64,000 nucleotides of DNA from Gemmobacter sp034519525 (lineage in GTDB: Bacteria > Pseudomonadota > Alphaproteobacteria > Rhodobacterales > Rhodobacteraceae), in NCBI GenBank assembly GCA_034519525.1, contig JAXHOJ010000015.1, forward strand, positions 1 through 64,000. Reading direction: 5' to 3'. The notes below the pieces were generated by a model. The model was not told the origin of the DNA and did not search any database. It saw nothing but the letters and a program-made list of their open reading frames with translations. Below, in pieces: positions 26,259 to 35,208 of the stretch. The number at the start of each line of letters is the position of its first letter. Position 1 is the first letter of the stretch. The position numbers and the translations under genes were made by a program.

Positions 26259-27656
26259 ATGCTCAATTCCGCCGATCCCGCCTTTCTGACTACCCTGCCG
26301 CAAGACCTGCTTCGCCCCGTCCGCCCCGCGGATATCGAAGAGCCGCGTGGCCGCTGGCAAGGGCAGGGCGCCGCAGTGGCCATGCCCCGCAATGTCGATC
26401 AGGTGGCGGCGCTGGTCCGCGCCTGTGCGGCGGCGCGGGTGGGCATCGTGCCGCTGGGTGGTGGCACCGGGCTGGTGGGCGGGCAGGTGATGCCTTCCGG
26501 CCCGCTGCCCCTGATCCTGTCGCTGGAACGGATGCGCGCCATCCGCGCCATATATCCCCGTGAAAACGTGGTTCTGGCCGAGGCCGGCTGCACCCTGGCA
26601 GAGGTGCAGGCCGCGGCCGAAGGCGTGAACCGGCTGTTTCCGCTGCATATCGCCTCGCAGGGATCGGCACAGATCGGCGGCAATCTGGCCACCAATGCGG
26701 GCGGGGTGAATGTGCTGCGCTATGGCAATGCCCGCGATCTGTGTCTGGGGCTGGAGGCGGTGCTGCCCGATGGCAGCATCCATCACGGGCTGAAACGCCT
26801 GCGCAAGGATAACACCGGATATGATCTGCGCCACCTGCTGATCGGCGCCGAAGGCTCGCTGGGCATCATCACGGCGGCCAGCCTGAAGCTGTTCCCCCGG
26901 CCCGTCGCCGAAGGCGCGGCCATCCTCGCCGTGCCGGGGCCAGAGGCGGCGTTGGATCTGCTGGCGCTGGCGCAGGACAGGCTGGCGGGCATGGTGTCTG
27001 CGTTTGAGCTGATCCACCGGCAGGGCCTTGATTTTCTGCGCGAAACCCTCCCCGATGTGCGCCAGCCCTTCGCCACGCCCCCCGAATGGATGGTGCTGAT
27101 CGACATCGGCCTGCCTGAAGGCATGGATCCGCAGGCGGCGCTCATGGCGCTGGCCGAGGCGGCGGGCGATCTGGTGACGGATGGGGTGATCGCACAATCC
27201 GAATCGCAACGCGCCGAATTCTGGACCCTGCGCGAGTCGATCCCGGCGGGCAACCGCAAGATCGGCGCGGTATCCTCGCATGACATCTCGCTGCCATTGT
27301 CCGCGATCCCGGAATTCATCGGCACCGCAGGCCCGGCGCTGGCGCGGATCGGGGCGTTCCGCGTCAACTGCTTTGGCCATCTGGGCGATGGCAATCTGCA
27401 TTACAACGTCTTCCCCATGCCGGGGGGCACACGCGCCGATCATGATCCGCAGCGCGAGGCGATCAAGACCTGCGTCCATGATATCGTCCATGCCATGGGC
27501 GGCTCGGTCAGTGCCGAACATGGCATCGGTCGGCTGAAGACCGGCGATCTGGAACGCTATGGCGATCCGGCAAAGCTGGCGGCCATGCGCGCCATCAAAA
27601 CCGCACTTGATCCGCTTGGGATTTGCAATCCCGGCGCCGTGCTGCGCGGCGGATGA
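26259..27656 (+). CDS. FAD-linked oxidase, GlcD / D-2-hydroxyacid dehydrogenase type
   Basis: A 465-residue flavoprotein that oxidises a 2-hydroxyacid, similar to GlcD and D-2-hydroxyglutarate or D-lactate dehydrogenases. The FAD_binding_4 domain has VGIVPLGGGTGLVGG, QIGGNLATNAGGVNVLRYG and LLIGAEGSLGIIT; the C-terminal FAD-oxidase domain has FGHLGDGNLHYNV and AEHGIGRLK. No iron-sulfur domain and no signal peptide. It lies 50 bases after the exported metallo-beta-lactamase-fold gene. The exact substrate cannot be read from sequence. Confidence 0.92.
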   Translation: MLNSADPAFLTTLPQDLLRPVRPADIEEPRGRWQGQGAAVAMPRNVDQVAALVRACAAARVGIVPLGGGTGLVGGQVMPSGPLPLILSLERMRAIRAIYPRENVVLAEAGCTLAEVQAAAEGVNRLFPLHIASQGSAQIGGNLATNAGGVNVLRYGNARDLCLGLEAVLPDGSIHHGLKRLRKDNTGYDLRHLLIGAEGSLGIITAASLKLFPRPVAEGAAILAVPGPEAALDLLALAQDRLAGMVSAFELIHRQGLDFLRETLPDVRQPFATPPEWMVLIDIGLPEGMDPQAALMALAEAAGDLVTDGVIAQSESQRAEFWTLRESIPAGNRKIGAVSSHDISLPLSAIPEFIGTAGPALARIGAFRVNCFGHLGDGNLHYNVFPMPGGTRADHDPQREAIKTCVHDIVHAMGGSVSAEHGIGRLKTGDLERYGDPAKLAAMRAIKTALDPLGICNPGAVLRGG

Positions 27657-27677
27657 AAGCCGGTTCTACCCAACCTG

Positions 27678-27699
27678 CCGGGCCGATGCTCTGGCCCGG
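27678..27699. terminator. Hairpin between the convergent FAD oxidase and mtnP genes
   Basis: CCGGGCC and GGCCCGG pair around an eight-base loop. There is no T run on either side, so it is at best a weak two-way terminator. Confidence 0.4.
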
Positions 27700-27704
27700 G
27701 CACC

Positions 27705-28574
27705 TTACGACAGAACGCGCCCCGCAACGGCATCCAGCCGCGCCAGAACCTCCGGGTCGCGGCGGTCTGCGGCGGTCATGATCGCGTGTTCCAGCGCGCG
27801 GTCGCAGCCGCAGGGGCAGGCCGCGCGGCCCACCGGCAGCAGGCCGGGCAGGGCGGCAACCATCGCCTTGGCCGTGCCCGCATTGGCCGCCAGCACCGCC
27901 AGGATCGCCGCCACATCCACCGCGCCGTGATCTTCGTGCCAGCAGTCGTAATCCGTCACCATCGCGACCGAGGCATAGCACAGTTCCGCCTCGCGGGCCA
28001 AACGCGCCTCAGGCATCGCGGTCATGCCGATCACATCGCAGCCCCAGCTGCGGTAAAGCCGCGATTCCGCACGGGTGGAAAACTGCGGCCCCTCCATCGC
28101 CAGATAGGTGCCGCCCTCATGCACCACGGCCCCCACCTGCCGCAGCGCCGCCGCACAAAGGACTGACAGCCGGGCGCAGACCGGATCGGCCAGGCTCACA
28201 TGCGCCACACAGCCGGGGCCAAAGAAGGAGGCCGGGCGCGATACCGTGCGGTCCACCATCTGATCCAGCACCACCATGTCGCCGGGCCGGAAATCCTCGC
28301 GCAGCGAACCCACCGCCGATACCGCCACCACATCGCTGCAGCCCAGCCGTTTCAGCGCGTCGATATTGGCCCGATAGGGCACCGAGGCCGGGCTTTGCAC
28401 ATGCCCCCGGCCATGGCGCGGCAGAAAGGCCATCTCGCGCCCGGCCAGCCGTCCGGTCAGGATGTCATCCGACGGCGCCCCCCAGGGCGTCTGCACCTGA
28501 ACCCAGGCTGCATCTTCCAGCCCGGCGATCTGATAGATGCCCGATCCGCCGATGATCCCGATCTTCTGCGTCAT
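27705..28574 (-). CDS. mtnP: S-methyl-5'-thioadenosine phosphorylase
   Basis: Splits methylthioadenosine with phosphate, the first step in recovering methionine from the by-product of polyamine and homoserine-lactone synthesis. The 289-residue protein has IGIIGGSGIYQI at the N-terminus, LPRHGRGHVQSPASVPYRANI, a VVLDQMVDRT segment and MEGPQFSTRAES, all typical. The start at 28574 (MTQKIG) is chosen by comparison with the family; the frame is open further upstream. It is convergent with the FAD oxidase gene. Confidence 0.93.
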   Translation of the reverse strand: MTQKIGIIGGSGIYQIAGLEDAAWVQVQTPWGAPSDDILTGRLAGREMAFLPRHGRGHVQSPASVPYRANIDALKRLGCSDVVAVSAVGSLREDFRPGDMVVLDQMVDRTVSRPASFFGPGCVAHVSLADPVCARLSVLCAAALRQVGAVVHEGGTYLAMEGPQFSTRAESRLYRSWGCDVIGMTAMPEARLAREAELCYASVAMVTDYDCWHEDHGAVDVAAILAVLAANAGTAKAMVAALPGLLPVGRAACPCGCDRALEHAIMTAADRRDPEVLARLDAVAGRVLS

Positions 28575-28737
28575 GCCCGTCTCCCGTTTGCCTGCCGCAA
28601 GCCTAGGCCGCGCCCGTGGTTTCGCCAAGCCTGCCCGCACGGGGCGGCTGCGGCAATTCCGCCTTTTCCCTGTGACCTTCGCGTGTTACCCGGCGCCCAT
28701 ACGATTCCGCCGGGGTTGCCCGGCATCGGGGGGCGCG

Positions 28738-29226
28738 ATGTATCAGCTCGAAGAGGAAACCGAGGCCGACTGGTGGGAGGTCGAGGCACTGTATGACCTG
28801 TGCTTCGCGCCGGGCCGCACTGCGCTGTCCTCTTACCGGCTGCGCGACGGCGTGCCCACTGTCGCCCCGCTCTGCCTTGTGCTGCGCGACGAAACCAACA
28901 CGCTGGCGGCCGTGATCCGCTACTGGCCGGCCGAGGTGGGCGGGCAGGATGTGCTGCTGCTGGGCCCGGTGGCCGTTCACCCCACCCGCCAGGGCGAGGG
29001 GCTGGGCGGGCTTCTCATCAACGAAAGTCTGGCCGAGGCACGGCGCCTGGGCTGGGAACGGGTGATGCTGGTGGGGGATGCGCCCTATTACACCCGCTTC
29101 GGCTTTCGCAAACTGCAGGGCGTGGTGATGCCGCCGCCCACCAACCCTGACCGTGTTCTGGGGCTGGAACTGAAGCGCGGCGCCTGGGCCGGTGTGACCG
29201 GGCAGGTGGAAAAGGCGCGCCTCTGA
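28738..29226 (+). CDS. GNAT acetyltransferase, YhbS-like
   Basis: A 162-residue acetyltransferase starting MYQLEEETEADWWEVEALYD, with LLLGPVAVHPTRQGEGLGGLLI as the acetyl-CoA-binding region and VMLVGDAPYYTRFGFRKLQ, the signature seen in YhbS-type proteins. Substrate unknown. It is divergent from mtnP and 47 bases before the EcsC-like gene. Confidence 0.88.
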   Translation: MYQLEEETEADWWEVEALYDLCFAPGRTALSSYRLRDGVPTVAPLCLVLRDETNTLAAVIRYWPAEVGGQDVLLLGPVAVHPTRQGEGLGGLLINESLAEARRLGWERVMLVGDAPYYTRFGFRKLQGVVMPPPTNPDRVLGLELKRGAWAGVTGQVEKARL

Positions 29227-29273
29227 CCTGTCCCCCCATTGCAGCACCGCACAGGTGATCCTACCTTCGGGAT

Positions 29274-30083
29274 ATGAGCGATGATATCCCCCCCGATCCT
29301 GCCGCAAAAGCCCTTGCCGCCAGCGCGGTTCCGGCCCTGCCTGCAGATCCGTTCCCGGAACTGGAAATCGCCGAACTGGCGAAGCGTGCCCGCACGGCCG
29401 GGGGGCCGCTCATCACGCTGCTCAACCGCATCGGCGGCACATTGGAAGACCGGATGAACCTTCTGCCCGCAGGTCTGCGGCGGCAGGTCGATGCAGTCAC
29501 GCTCGCCAGTCTGGAACGGGCCTTTGCCGCAGCGCGTCTGGGGCGCCATGCCCCGGATATCGGCCCTGCCGGCGCACCGCTGATGGCGGCGCTGGCGGGG
29601 GCGGCGGGGGGCGCCGGGGGGCTGGCCACTGCGGTGGCCGAACTGCCGGTGACCGTGACGCTGATCCTGCACACCATCCGCAGCGTGGCCGAGGCCGAGG
29701 GGTTCGACCCCGATGACGATCATATCCGCGCCGAAATCCTGCGCGTCTTTGCCTCGGGCAGCCCGATGGGCGGCGATGACGGGGTGAACACCGCTTTCAT
29801 CGGCGCGCGGCTCACCCTCAGCGGGGCGGCGCTGAACCAGATGGTGGCGCGCTTCGCGCCAAAGATCGCCGCCGCCCTCAGCCAGAAACTGGCAGCACAG
29901 GCGGTGCCGGTTCTGGGCGCCATCTCGGGGGCTGCGCTGAACACCGCCTTCCTGCGGCATTACCGCGAACTGGCGCGCATCCGGTTTCGTCTGCTCCGGC
30001 TGGCCCAGACGCATGATCCCGAACGGGTGCTGCGCCGCTTTGCCGAAGCCGCCAATGTGCGCCCCATGCTGCGCGCCGACTGA
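29274..30083 (+). CDS. EcsC-like protein
   Basis: A 269-residue protein matching the EcsC family: LLNRIGGTLEDRMNLLPAGL, DAVTLASLERAFAAAR, a glycine/alanine-rich hydrophobic stretch (about residues 98-120), ELPVTVTLILHTIRSVAEAEG and EILRVFASG. EcsC of Bacillus was named from an ABC transporter locus, but the biochemical role is unknown. The alternating hydrophobic region suggests membrane association. Followed by repeat copy B. Confidence 0.8.
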   Translation: MSDDIPPDPAAKALAASAVPALPADPFPELEIAELAKRARTAGGPLITLLNRIGGTLEDRMNLLPAGLRRQVDAVTLASLERAFAAARLGRHAPDIGPAGAPLMAALAGAAGGAGGLATAVAELPVTVTLILHTIRSVAEAEGFDPDDDHIRAEILRVFASGSPMGGDDGVNTAFIGARLTLSGAALNQMVARFAPKIAAALSQKLAAQAVPVLGAISGAALNTAFLRHYRELARIRFRLLRLAQTHDPERVLRRFAEAANVRPMLRAD

Positions 30084-30085
30084 TC

Positions 30086-30150
30086 CCCTTTATCTTGGCC
30101 CAAATATCCCGGGGGGCCGCGCGGCCGCGCGGCGGGGGCAGCGCCCCCTC
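30086..30150. repeat. Palindromic intergenic repeat, copy B
   Basis: TTTATCTTGGCCCAAATATC followed by a CGGGGGG block and then a GCGGGGGCAGCGCCCCC hairpin. It fills the gap between the convergent EcsC-like gene and ptsP. Same core as copies A and C to G. Confidence 0.75.
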
Positions 30151-30162
30151 CGCCCTTGCCAC

Positions 30163-32406
30163 CTAATCGGCGACCGTGGCCAGCCAGCCCATCACCGTCG
30201 GGCGCACGCTTTCTGCACCCTCGGCTTCGGCCCGGTCCAGCACCGCGCGCAGATCATTCAGGTCGATCTGCCGCAGCAATGATTTCACCGGCCCGATCGA
30301 GGCCGGCCGCATCGACAGGCTGCCAATCCCCAGGGCCGCCAGACAGATCGCCTCTATCGGCCGCCCGGCATCTTCGCCACAGAAGGACAGCGGCGTGCCG
30401 GTTTCCGCACAGCGGGCCACGATCTGCCGGATGAACCGCAGAAAGCTGACATTCAGCGTATCATAGCGCCGCCGGACCCGCTCATTCTCGCGGTCTGCGG
30501 CATAGAAGAACTGCTTGAGGTCATTCCCCCCGATCGAGATGAAATCCGCCGCCGCAAAGAATTCCCGGGGGGCAAAGGCCAGGCTCGGGGTTTCCAGCAT
30601 GGCGCCGATTTTCACGGTTTCGGGCACCGGGCGGCCCAGGGCCGCCTCGCGGTCCAGTTGGTGCAGCAGCTCTTCGCGCGCCGCCATGAATTCCATATGT
30701 TCCGATACGAAGGGAAACATCACCGTCAGCGGCCGCCCGTCTGCCGCCCGGATCAACGCCTGCAACTGCATCCGCAGCACGCCGCGCTTGTCCAGCCCCA
30801 CCCGGATCGCCCGCCAGCCCATGGCCGGGTTCGGCTCGTCCTGCGGTTTCATATAGGGCAGCACCTTGTCCGACCCGATATCCAGCGTGCGGAAGGCCAC
30901 GGGGCGGCCTTTCGCCGCCTCCATCACCCGGGCATAAAGCCGCGCCAGCTCGTCCCGCTTGGGCATCTGGTTGCGCACCAGAAACTGCAGTTCCGTGCGG
31001 AACAGGCCCACACCCTCGGCCCCCGAGCTTTCGATCGAAGGCAGATCGGCCATCAGCCCGGCATTCATGAACAGCCGGGTCACCGTGCCGCATTTCGATT
31101 GCGCGGGCAGAGTGCGCAACGAAGCATAGCGTTCCTGTGCCTGCGCCTGCATCGCCATCTTGTCCCGGAAACTGCGCGCCACCGTATCATCGGGCCGCAG
31201 GTGCACAATGCCCTGATCGCCATCCACCAGGATATGGTCGCCGTTCAGCGCCTCGCTGGTGATGCGGTCGGCATGGATGACCAGCGGGATCGCCAGGGCC
31301 CGCGCCACAATGGCCGCATGACTGCCGACAGACCCTTCCTCCAGCACCACACCCCGCAGCTTGCGGCCATATTCCAGCAGCTCCGCCGGGCCGATATTGC
31401 GCGCCACAAGGATCGGGTCATCCGGCATCTGCGCCCCGGTATCCTGCCCCTGTCCGGTCAGGATGCGCAGCAGCCGGTTCGACAGGTCATCCAGGTCATG
31501 CAGCCGGTCGCGCAGATAGGCATCCGGCACCTGTTCCAACCGGGCCCGGGCGGCGGATTGTTCCTTTTCCACCGCCGCTTCCGCCGAAAGGCCACGCGCG
31601 ATATCTTCCTCCATCCGCTTCAGCCAGCCCCGGCTGTTGGCGAACATGCGATAGGCCTCCAGCACTTGGCGCTGATCCTTGTCCAGCATTTCGGCATGCA
31701 GCAGATCATCGATGGAAACACGCAGCTGACCCACCGCATCGCGGATGCGGTCAATCTCGGTCAGCGGATCATCGGCCACCGGATTTGTCACCACCACACG
31801 CGGCTCATGCAGCCAGATATGGCCCTCGGCGGCGCCTTCCTGCCCGGTCAGCCCGCGAAACAGCCGGGGGTGCCGGTGCAGCGCCGACATCGCCTCGCCA
31901 TCGCCCAGAAAGGCGCCCAGCTCGGTCATCTCGGCGAGCACCATGGCCACGACTTCCAGCGCATAGACCTCGTCTTCGGAAAACTGCCGTGCGGTCTTCG
32001 ATTGCACCACCAGCACGCCCAGCTTTTCACCCACCCGCTGGATCGGCACGCCCAGAAAGCTGGAATAGATCTCTTCCCCGGTTTCCGGCATGTAGCGGAA
32101 ACCCTTTTCCGAGGGCGCATCGGCGGCATTCACCGGCGTCGCCGTGCGCGCCACCCGGCCCACCAGACCTTCGCCCACCTTCATGCGGGTCTGGTGCACG
32201 GCCTCTTTCTTCAGGCCCTCGGTCGCGCACAGCTCCAGCGTATCGGCATCGCGGAACAGATAGATCGAACAAACCTCGGTCAGCATCGAATCGGCGATCA
32301 GATGGGTGATCCGGTCAAGCCTGTCCTGCCCCTTGCCGGGCAGCGCGAGACTGTCGCGCAGGCGGCGGAGAAGTTTGCGGCTGTCGCTTTCGCTGCGTTC
32401 GGGCAT
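30163..32406 (-). CDS. ptsP: Phosphoenolpyruvate-protein phosphotransferase PtsP (EI-Ntr)
   Basis: The first enzyme of the nitrogen phosphotransferase chain, taking phosphate from PEP to NPr and EIIA-Ntr. The 747-residue protein has an N-terminal GAF domain (LTEVCSIYLFRDADTLELCA, VGEGLVGRVARTATPVN, SFLGVPIQR), the EI helical domain, the phosphohistidine motif GSVGSHAAIVARALAIPLV, and a C-terminal PEP-binding barrel (GLFRTELQFLVRNQMP, MFPFVSEHMEF, ISIGGNDLKQF, LSFCGEDAGRP). The start at MPERSESDSRKLLRR matches the family. The ptsP-lysC pairing on one strand is seen in relatives, possibly tying nitrogen signalling to aspartate-family synthesis. Confidence 0.94.
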   Translation of the reverse strand: MPERSESDSRKLLRRLRDSLALPGKGQDRLDRITHLIADSMLTEVCSIYLFRDADTLELCATEGLKKEAVHQTRMKVGEGLVGRVARTATPVNAADAPSEKGFRYMPETGEEIYSSFLGVPIQRVGEKLGVLVVQSKTARQFSEDEVYALEVVAMVLAEMTELGAFLGDGEAMSALHRHPRLFRGLTGQEGAAEGHIWLHEPRVVVTNPVADDPLTEIDRIRDAVGQLRVSIDDLLHAEMLDKDQRQVLEAYRMFANSRGWLKRMEEDIARGLSAEAAVEKEQSAARARLEQVPDAYLRDRLHDLDDLSNRLLRILTGQGQDTGAQMPDDPILVARNIGPAELLEYGRKLRGVVLEEGSVGSHAAIVARALAIPLVIHADRITSEALNGDHILVDGDQGIVHLRPDDTVARSFRDKMAMQAQAQERYASLRTLPAQSKCGTVTRLFMNAGLMADLPSIESSGAEGVGLFRTELQFLVRNQMPKRDELARLYARVMEAAKGRPVAFRTLDIGSDKVLPYMKPQDEPNPAMGWRAIRVGLDKRGVLRMQLQALIRAADGRPLTVMFPFVSEHMEFMAAREELLHQLDREAALGRPVPETVKIGAMLETPSLAFAPREFFAAADFISIGGNDLKQFFYAADRENERVRRRYDTLNVSFLRFIRQIVARCAETGTPLSFCGEDAGRPIEAICLAALGIGSLSMRPASIGPVKSLLRQIDLNDLRAVLDRAEAEGAESVRPTVMGWLATVAD

Positions 32407-32758
32407 GATGAGCGAATATTGTCCCTGAAGTGTTTTCTGTCTTAGATCACATGAACGCATGAAACGGAACGCCCCAGTCACCTGTGGCGAGATCGCGCGC
32501 GAAGCCCTGCCGAAGAAATCAGCAGCCAGGATGCAGGCCGCCCGCTCAGCGGCGGCGCATGCAGGGTGCCCTCTTGCCCTGCGGCCAAGCGCGGTTCATT
32601 TCGCGGAAACGCTGGCAGAGGGGACACTCAGGCGCGTGCCAGGTGCCTCGGGGGGCTACGGCCCGGAAGGCGTGTCGCCCCGGTGCGCCAGGGAAGGGGC
32701 AGAACCAGCGGGGATCCGCGCGGAAAAGGGACAGATTGCAGCAACCGGTGTGGGCAGA
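32407..32758. other. Gap between lysC and ptsP
   Basis: About 350 bases between the lysC stop and the ptsP start on the minus strand. I see no gene, no hairpin with a T run and no known riboswitch. It presumably holds the ptsP promoter; no clear -35/-10 pair is visible. Confidence 0.4.
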
Positions 32759-34017
32759 TCAGCCCTTGTCCAGCGCGAAAGCGTCATGCAGGGCCTGAAC
32801 CGCCAGTTCCATATACTTGCGGTCGATCAGAACCGAGATCTTGATTTCCGAGGTCGAGATCACCTTGATGTTCACGCCCTCGTTGGCCAGCGCCTTGAAC
32901 ATGGTGGCGGCAACGCCCGCATGGCTGCGCATCCCGATGCCCACGACCGAAACCTTGGCCACATCGGTGTCGATGATCAGCTCGTCATATTTGATGAGGC
33001 CTGCCGCGCGGGCATCTTCCATCGCCTTCTTGGCGCGCTCCACCTGATTGATCGGGCAGGAGAAGGTCATGTCGGTGACGGCGCCGGGATGGCTGTCGTC
33101 ATAATCCTTCTCGCTGATGTTCTGCACGATCATGTCGACGTTCACGCCGGCCTCGGACAGCGGGCCGAAGATGGCCTGCGCCACGCCCGGACGGTCTTCG
33201 ATGGTGAACAGCGTGATCTTCGCTTCCTCGCGCGAGAAGGCGACGCCCGAGACGACTTTCGATTCCATGATTTCCTCCTCGTCGCAGACTAGAGTTCCAG
33301 AGTTTTCGTCGGTATCCTCGAAAGAGGACAGCACGCGCAGCCGCACCTTGTAGCGCATGGCCAGTTCGACCGACCGGGTCTGCAGCACCTTGGCGCCCAG
33401 CGAGGCCAGTTCCAGCATTTCCTCGAAGGCGATCTTGTCCAGCTTGCGGGCCTTGCCCGATGCGCGGATCGGTGGTATAGACGCCGTCCACATCGGTGTA
33501 GATATCGCAGCGTTCCGCGCCAAAGGCGGCGGCAAAGGCCACGGCCGTTGTGTCGCTGCCGCCGCGGCCCAATGTGGTGATGCGGCCTTCGGGGCTGATG
33601 CCCTGGAACCCGGCCACCACGGCCACCTTGAAGCCTTCGGCGAATTTGGCGTCGATATTGTCGCGCGGGATCGACACGAACCGGGCCGACGAATGGGCCG
33701 AGGTGGTGTTGATCGGCACCTGCCAGCCCTGCCAGGACCGCGCGCGGGCACGCCCATTTCCTGCAGCCGCAGCGCCATCAGGCCCGCGGTCACATTCTCG
33801 CCCGAGGCCACGACGGCATCATATTCGCGCGCGTCATACAGCTTGGATGTGCCCTCGACCCAGCCGACCAGCTTGTTGGTCTCGCCCGACATGGCGCTGA
33901 CGATGACGATCACGTCATAGCCGCGCGCGACCTCTTTCTGACCTTTTTCGCGGCATTTTCGATCCGCTCAAGGTTGGCGACAGAAGTGCCGCCGAACTTC
34001 ATTACCAGAAGTGGCAT
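32759..34017 (-). CDS. lysC: Aspartate kinase, frame broken three times as read
   Basis: Phosphorylates aspartate, the entry to lysine, threonine and methionine synthesis. The N-terminus MPLLVMKFGGTSVAN (from 34017) is correct, then the frame slips near 33937 (probably a lost A in a short A run); EYDAVVASGENVTAGLMA follows; a second slip near 33738 shifts to INTTSAHSSARFV, GRGGSDTTAVAFAAAFGAERCD and GVYTTDPRI; a third near 33457 returns to KARKLDKIAFEEMLELASLGAKVLQ. The two C-terminal ACT domains (ITLFTIEDRPGVAQAIF and VSVVGIGMRSHAGVA) are intact, so threonine/lysine feedback control is likely. Total length fits a normal enzyme of about 420 residues. Three slips in an essential gene point to sequence errors. 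Confidence 0.9.
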
Positions 34018-34095
34018 GGCGCCCCCCCGTCTGCCAGTAAAACCGCCGGTTCCATAGCAGATGCCCGGGGGGATGCAAGCGGGCACTGCCGCCCA

Positions 34096-35004
34096 TCAGT
34101 CCAGGCGGAAATTTACCGGCAGCAATGGCGGCGGCGCGGTCTCGCCCAGATGCGGCGCAAGGCTGATATCGGCGCTGCGGCAGATCGCATCCAGCGGCAG
34201 CGCATTGGCGGTGGGGTCAAAGGGGTGCACCAGCTCCTCGGTCACTTCGGCCAGGCCAAAAAACGTATAGGCGATGACCCCGGCGAACAGCGGCGTCAGC
34301 CAGCCCGCAGGATAGATCAGCGCCATCGGCGCCAGCAGGCAGTAAAGCCAGCTGGTGCGGTACACGAGCATCGAATAGGCAAAGGGCAGGGGCGTTGCAC
34401 GGATGCGGTCATTCCCGGCCTGTGCCGTGGTCAGCCCCGCCACATGCTGCGACAGGCACCGCGCGCCGAACCCGTCCAGCAGCCCGTCGGCGCGGGCCTG
34501 GGCCAGCAGGGCGGCCATGGCATCCAGCGCGGCCTCGGGCGTGGCCTCGCGCAGCCCGGTGCTGTCGCGCAAGGCCGCCGCATCCGGTGCCAGGCCGCGC
34601 AGGGCACAGCGGTGCAGATGCAGGAACCCCCGCACCAGCCGCAGCAGCGCCAGCCGCTGGTCGGTATCGGGCAGGAACACCGCCGCATCGCGCGCCATCA
34701 TCCGCGCCTCGATCAGCAGCGCGCCCCACAGCTTGCGCGCTTCCCACCAGCGGTCATAGGCGGCATTGTTGCGAAACCCCAGAAATAGCGACAGGGCCAC
34801 GCCGAACAGCGCAAACGGCGTGCTGTTCAGATGCGGCAGCGGAAACACCAGCCTGTCCCACAGCAGAACCGCCGTCGCCACCAGCACGGCAAAGCCCAGC
34901 TCTCCGGCGATCTGCGGCAGGACAGAGCCGCGCAGGGCAAACATCAGGTCAAGCGGGCTGGGTTTGTCGCGGATGATCATCAGGCTACCGACCGTATCTT
35001 GCAC
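34096..35004 (-). CDS. Bestrophin-like anion channel family protein
   Basis: A 302-residue membrane protein of the bestrophin/UPF0187 family, which form pentameric ion channels. Signatures are ALSLFLGFRNNAAYDRWWEAR, ARKLWGALLIEARMMARD and GLAEVTEELVHPFDPTANAL. About four transmembrane segments: residues around 38-52, 64-80, 213-228 and 232-250. The start at 35004 is preferred because AAGG lies eight bases upstream; MIIRDKPSPLD at 34980 is the alternative. It is transcribed in the same direction as purD upstream but separated by repeat copy C. Confidence 0.88.
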   Translation of the reverse strand: MQDTVGSLMIIRDKPSPLDLMFALRGSVLPQIAGELGFAVLVATAVLLWDRLVFPLPHLNSTPFALFGVALSLFLGFRNNAAYDRWWEARKLWGALLIEARMMARDAAVFLPDTDQRLALLRLVRGFLHLHRCALRGLAPDAAALRDSTGLREATPEAALDAMAALLAQARADGLLDGFGARCLSQHVAGLTTAQAGNDRIRATPLPFAYSMLVYRTSWLYCLLAPMALIYPAGWLTPLFAGVIAYTFFGLAEVTEELVHPFDPTANALPLDAICRSADISLAPHLGETAPPPLLPVNFRLD

Positions 35005-35099
35005 ATGGGCAGAGCCTTAAGCCGCGCCTGCGGCAGGGGGAAGGGGCGCCGGCGGCCCACATGCCGATTTGCCCCGATGGGCCGCAAGGCCAAGGCCTG

Positions 35100-35168
35100 C
35101 CTTTACCTTGCCCAAATATCCTCAGGGGGTGAATTGCCGCAGGCAAGAGGGGGCGCGAGCGCCCCCTG
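35100..35168. repeat. Palindromic intergenic repeat, copy C
   Basis: CTTTACCTTGCCCAAATATC, then CTCAGGGGGTGAATTGCCGC, then AGAGGGGGCGCGAGCGCCCC. The last part folds as a hairpin. It lies between purD and the bestrophin-like gene. Confidence 0.75.
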
Positions 35169-35208
35169 CACGGCCAGAGACCAGAGCCGGGAGATCAGAG
35201 CCGGGGGA

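Noticed and set aside
32459..32758. Plus-strand gene overlapping the lysC end
   Set aside because: The translation is low-complexity, has no ribosome site and becomes antisense to lysC.
33099..33719. A separate aspartate-kinase-like short gene
   Set aside because: It is the middle part of lysC in a shifted frame, not an independent gene.
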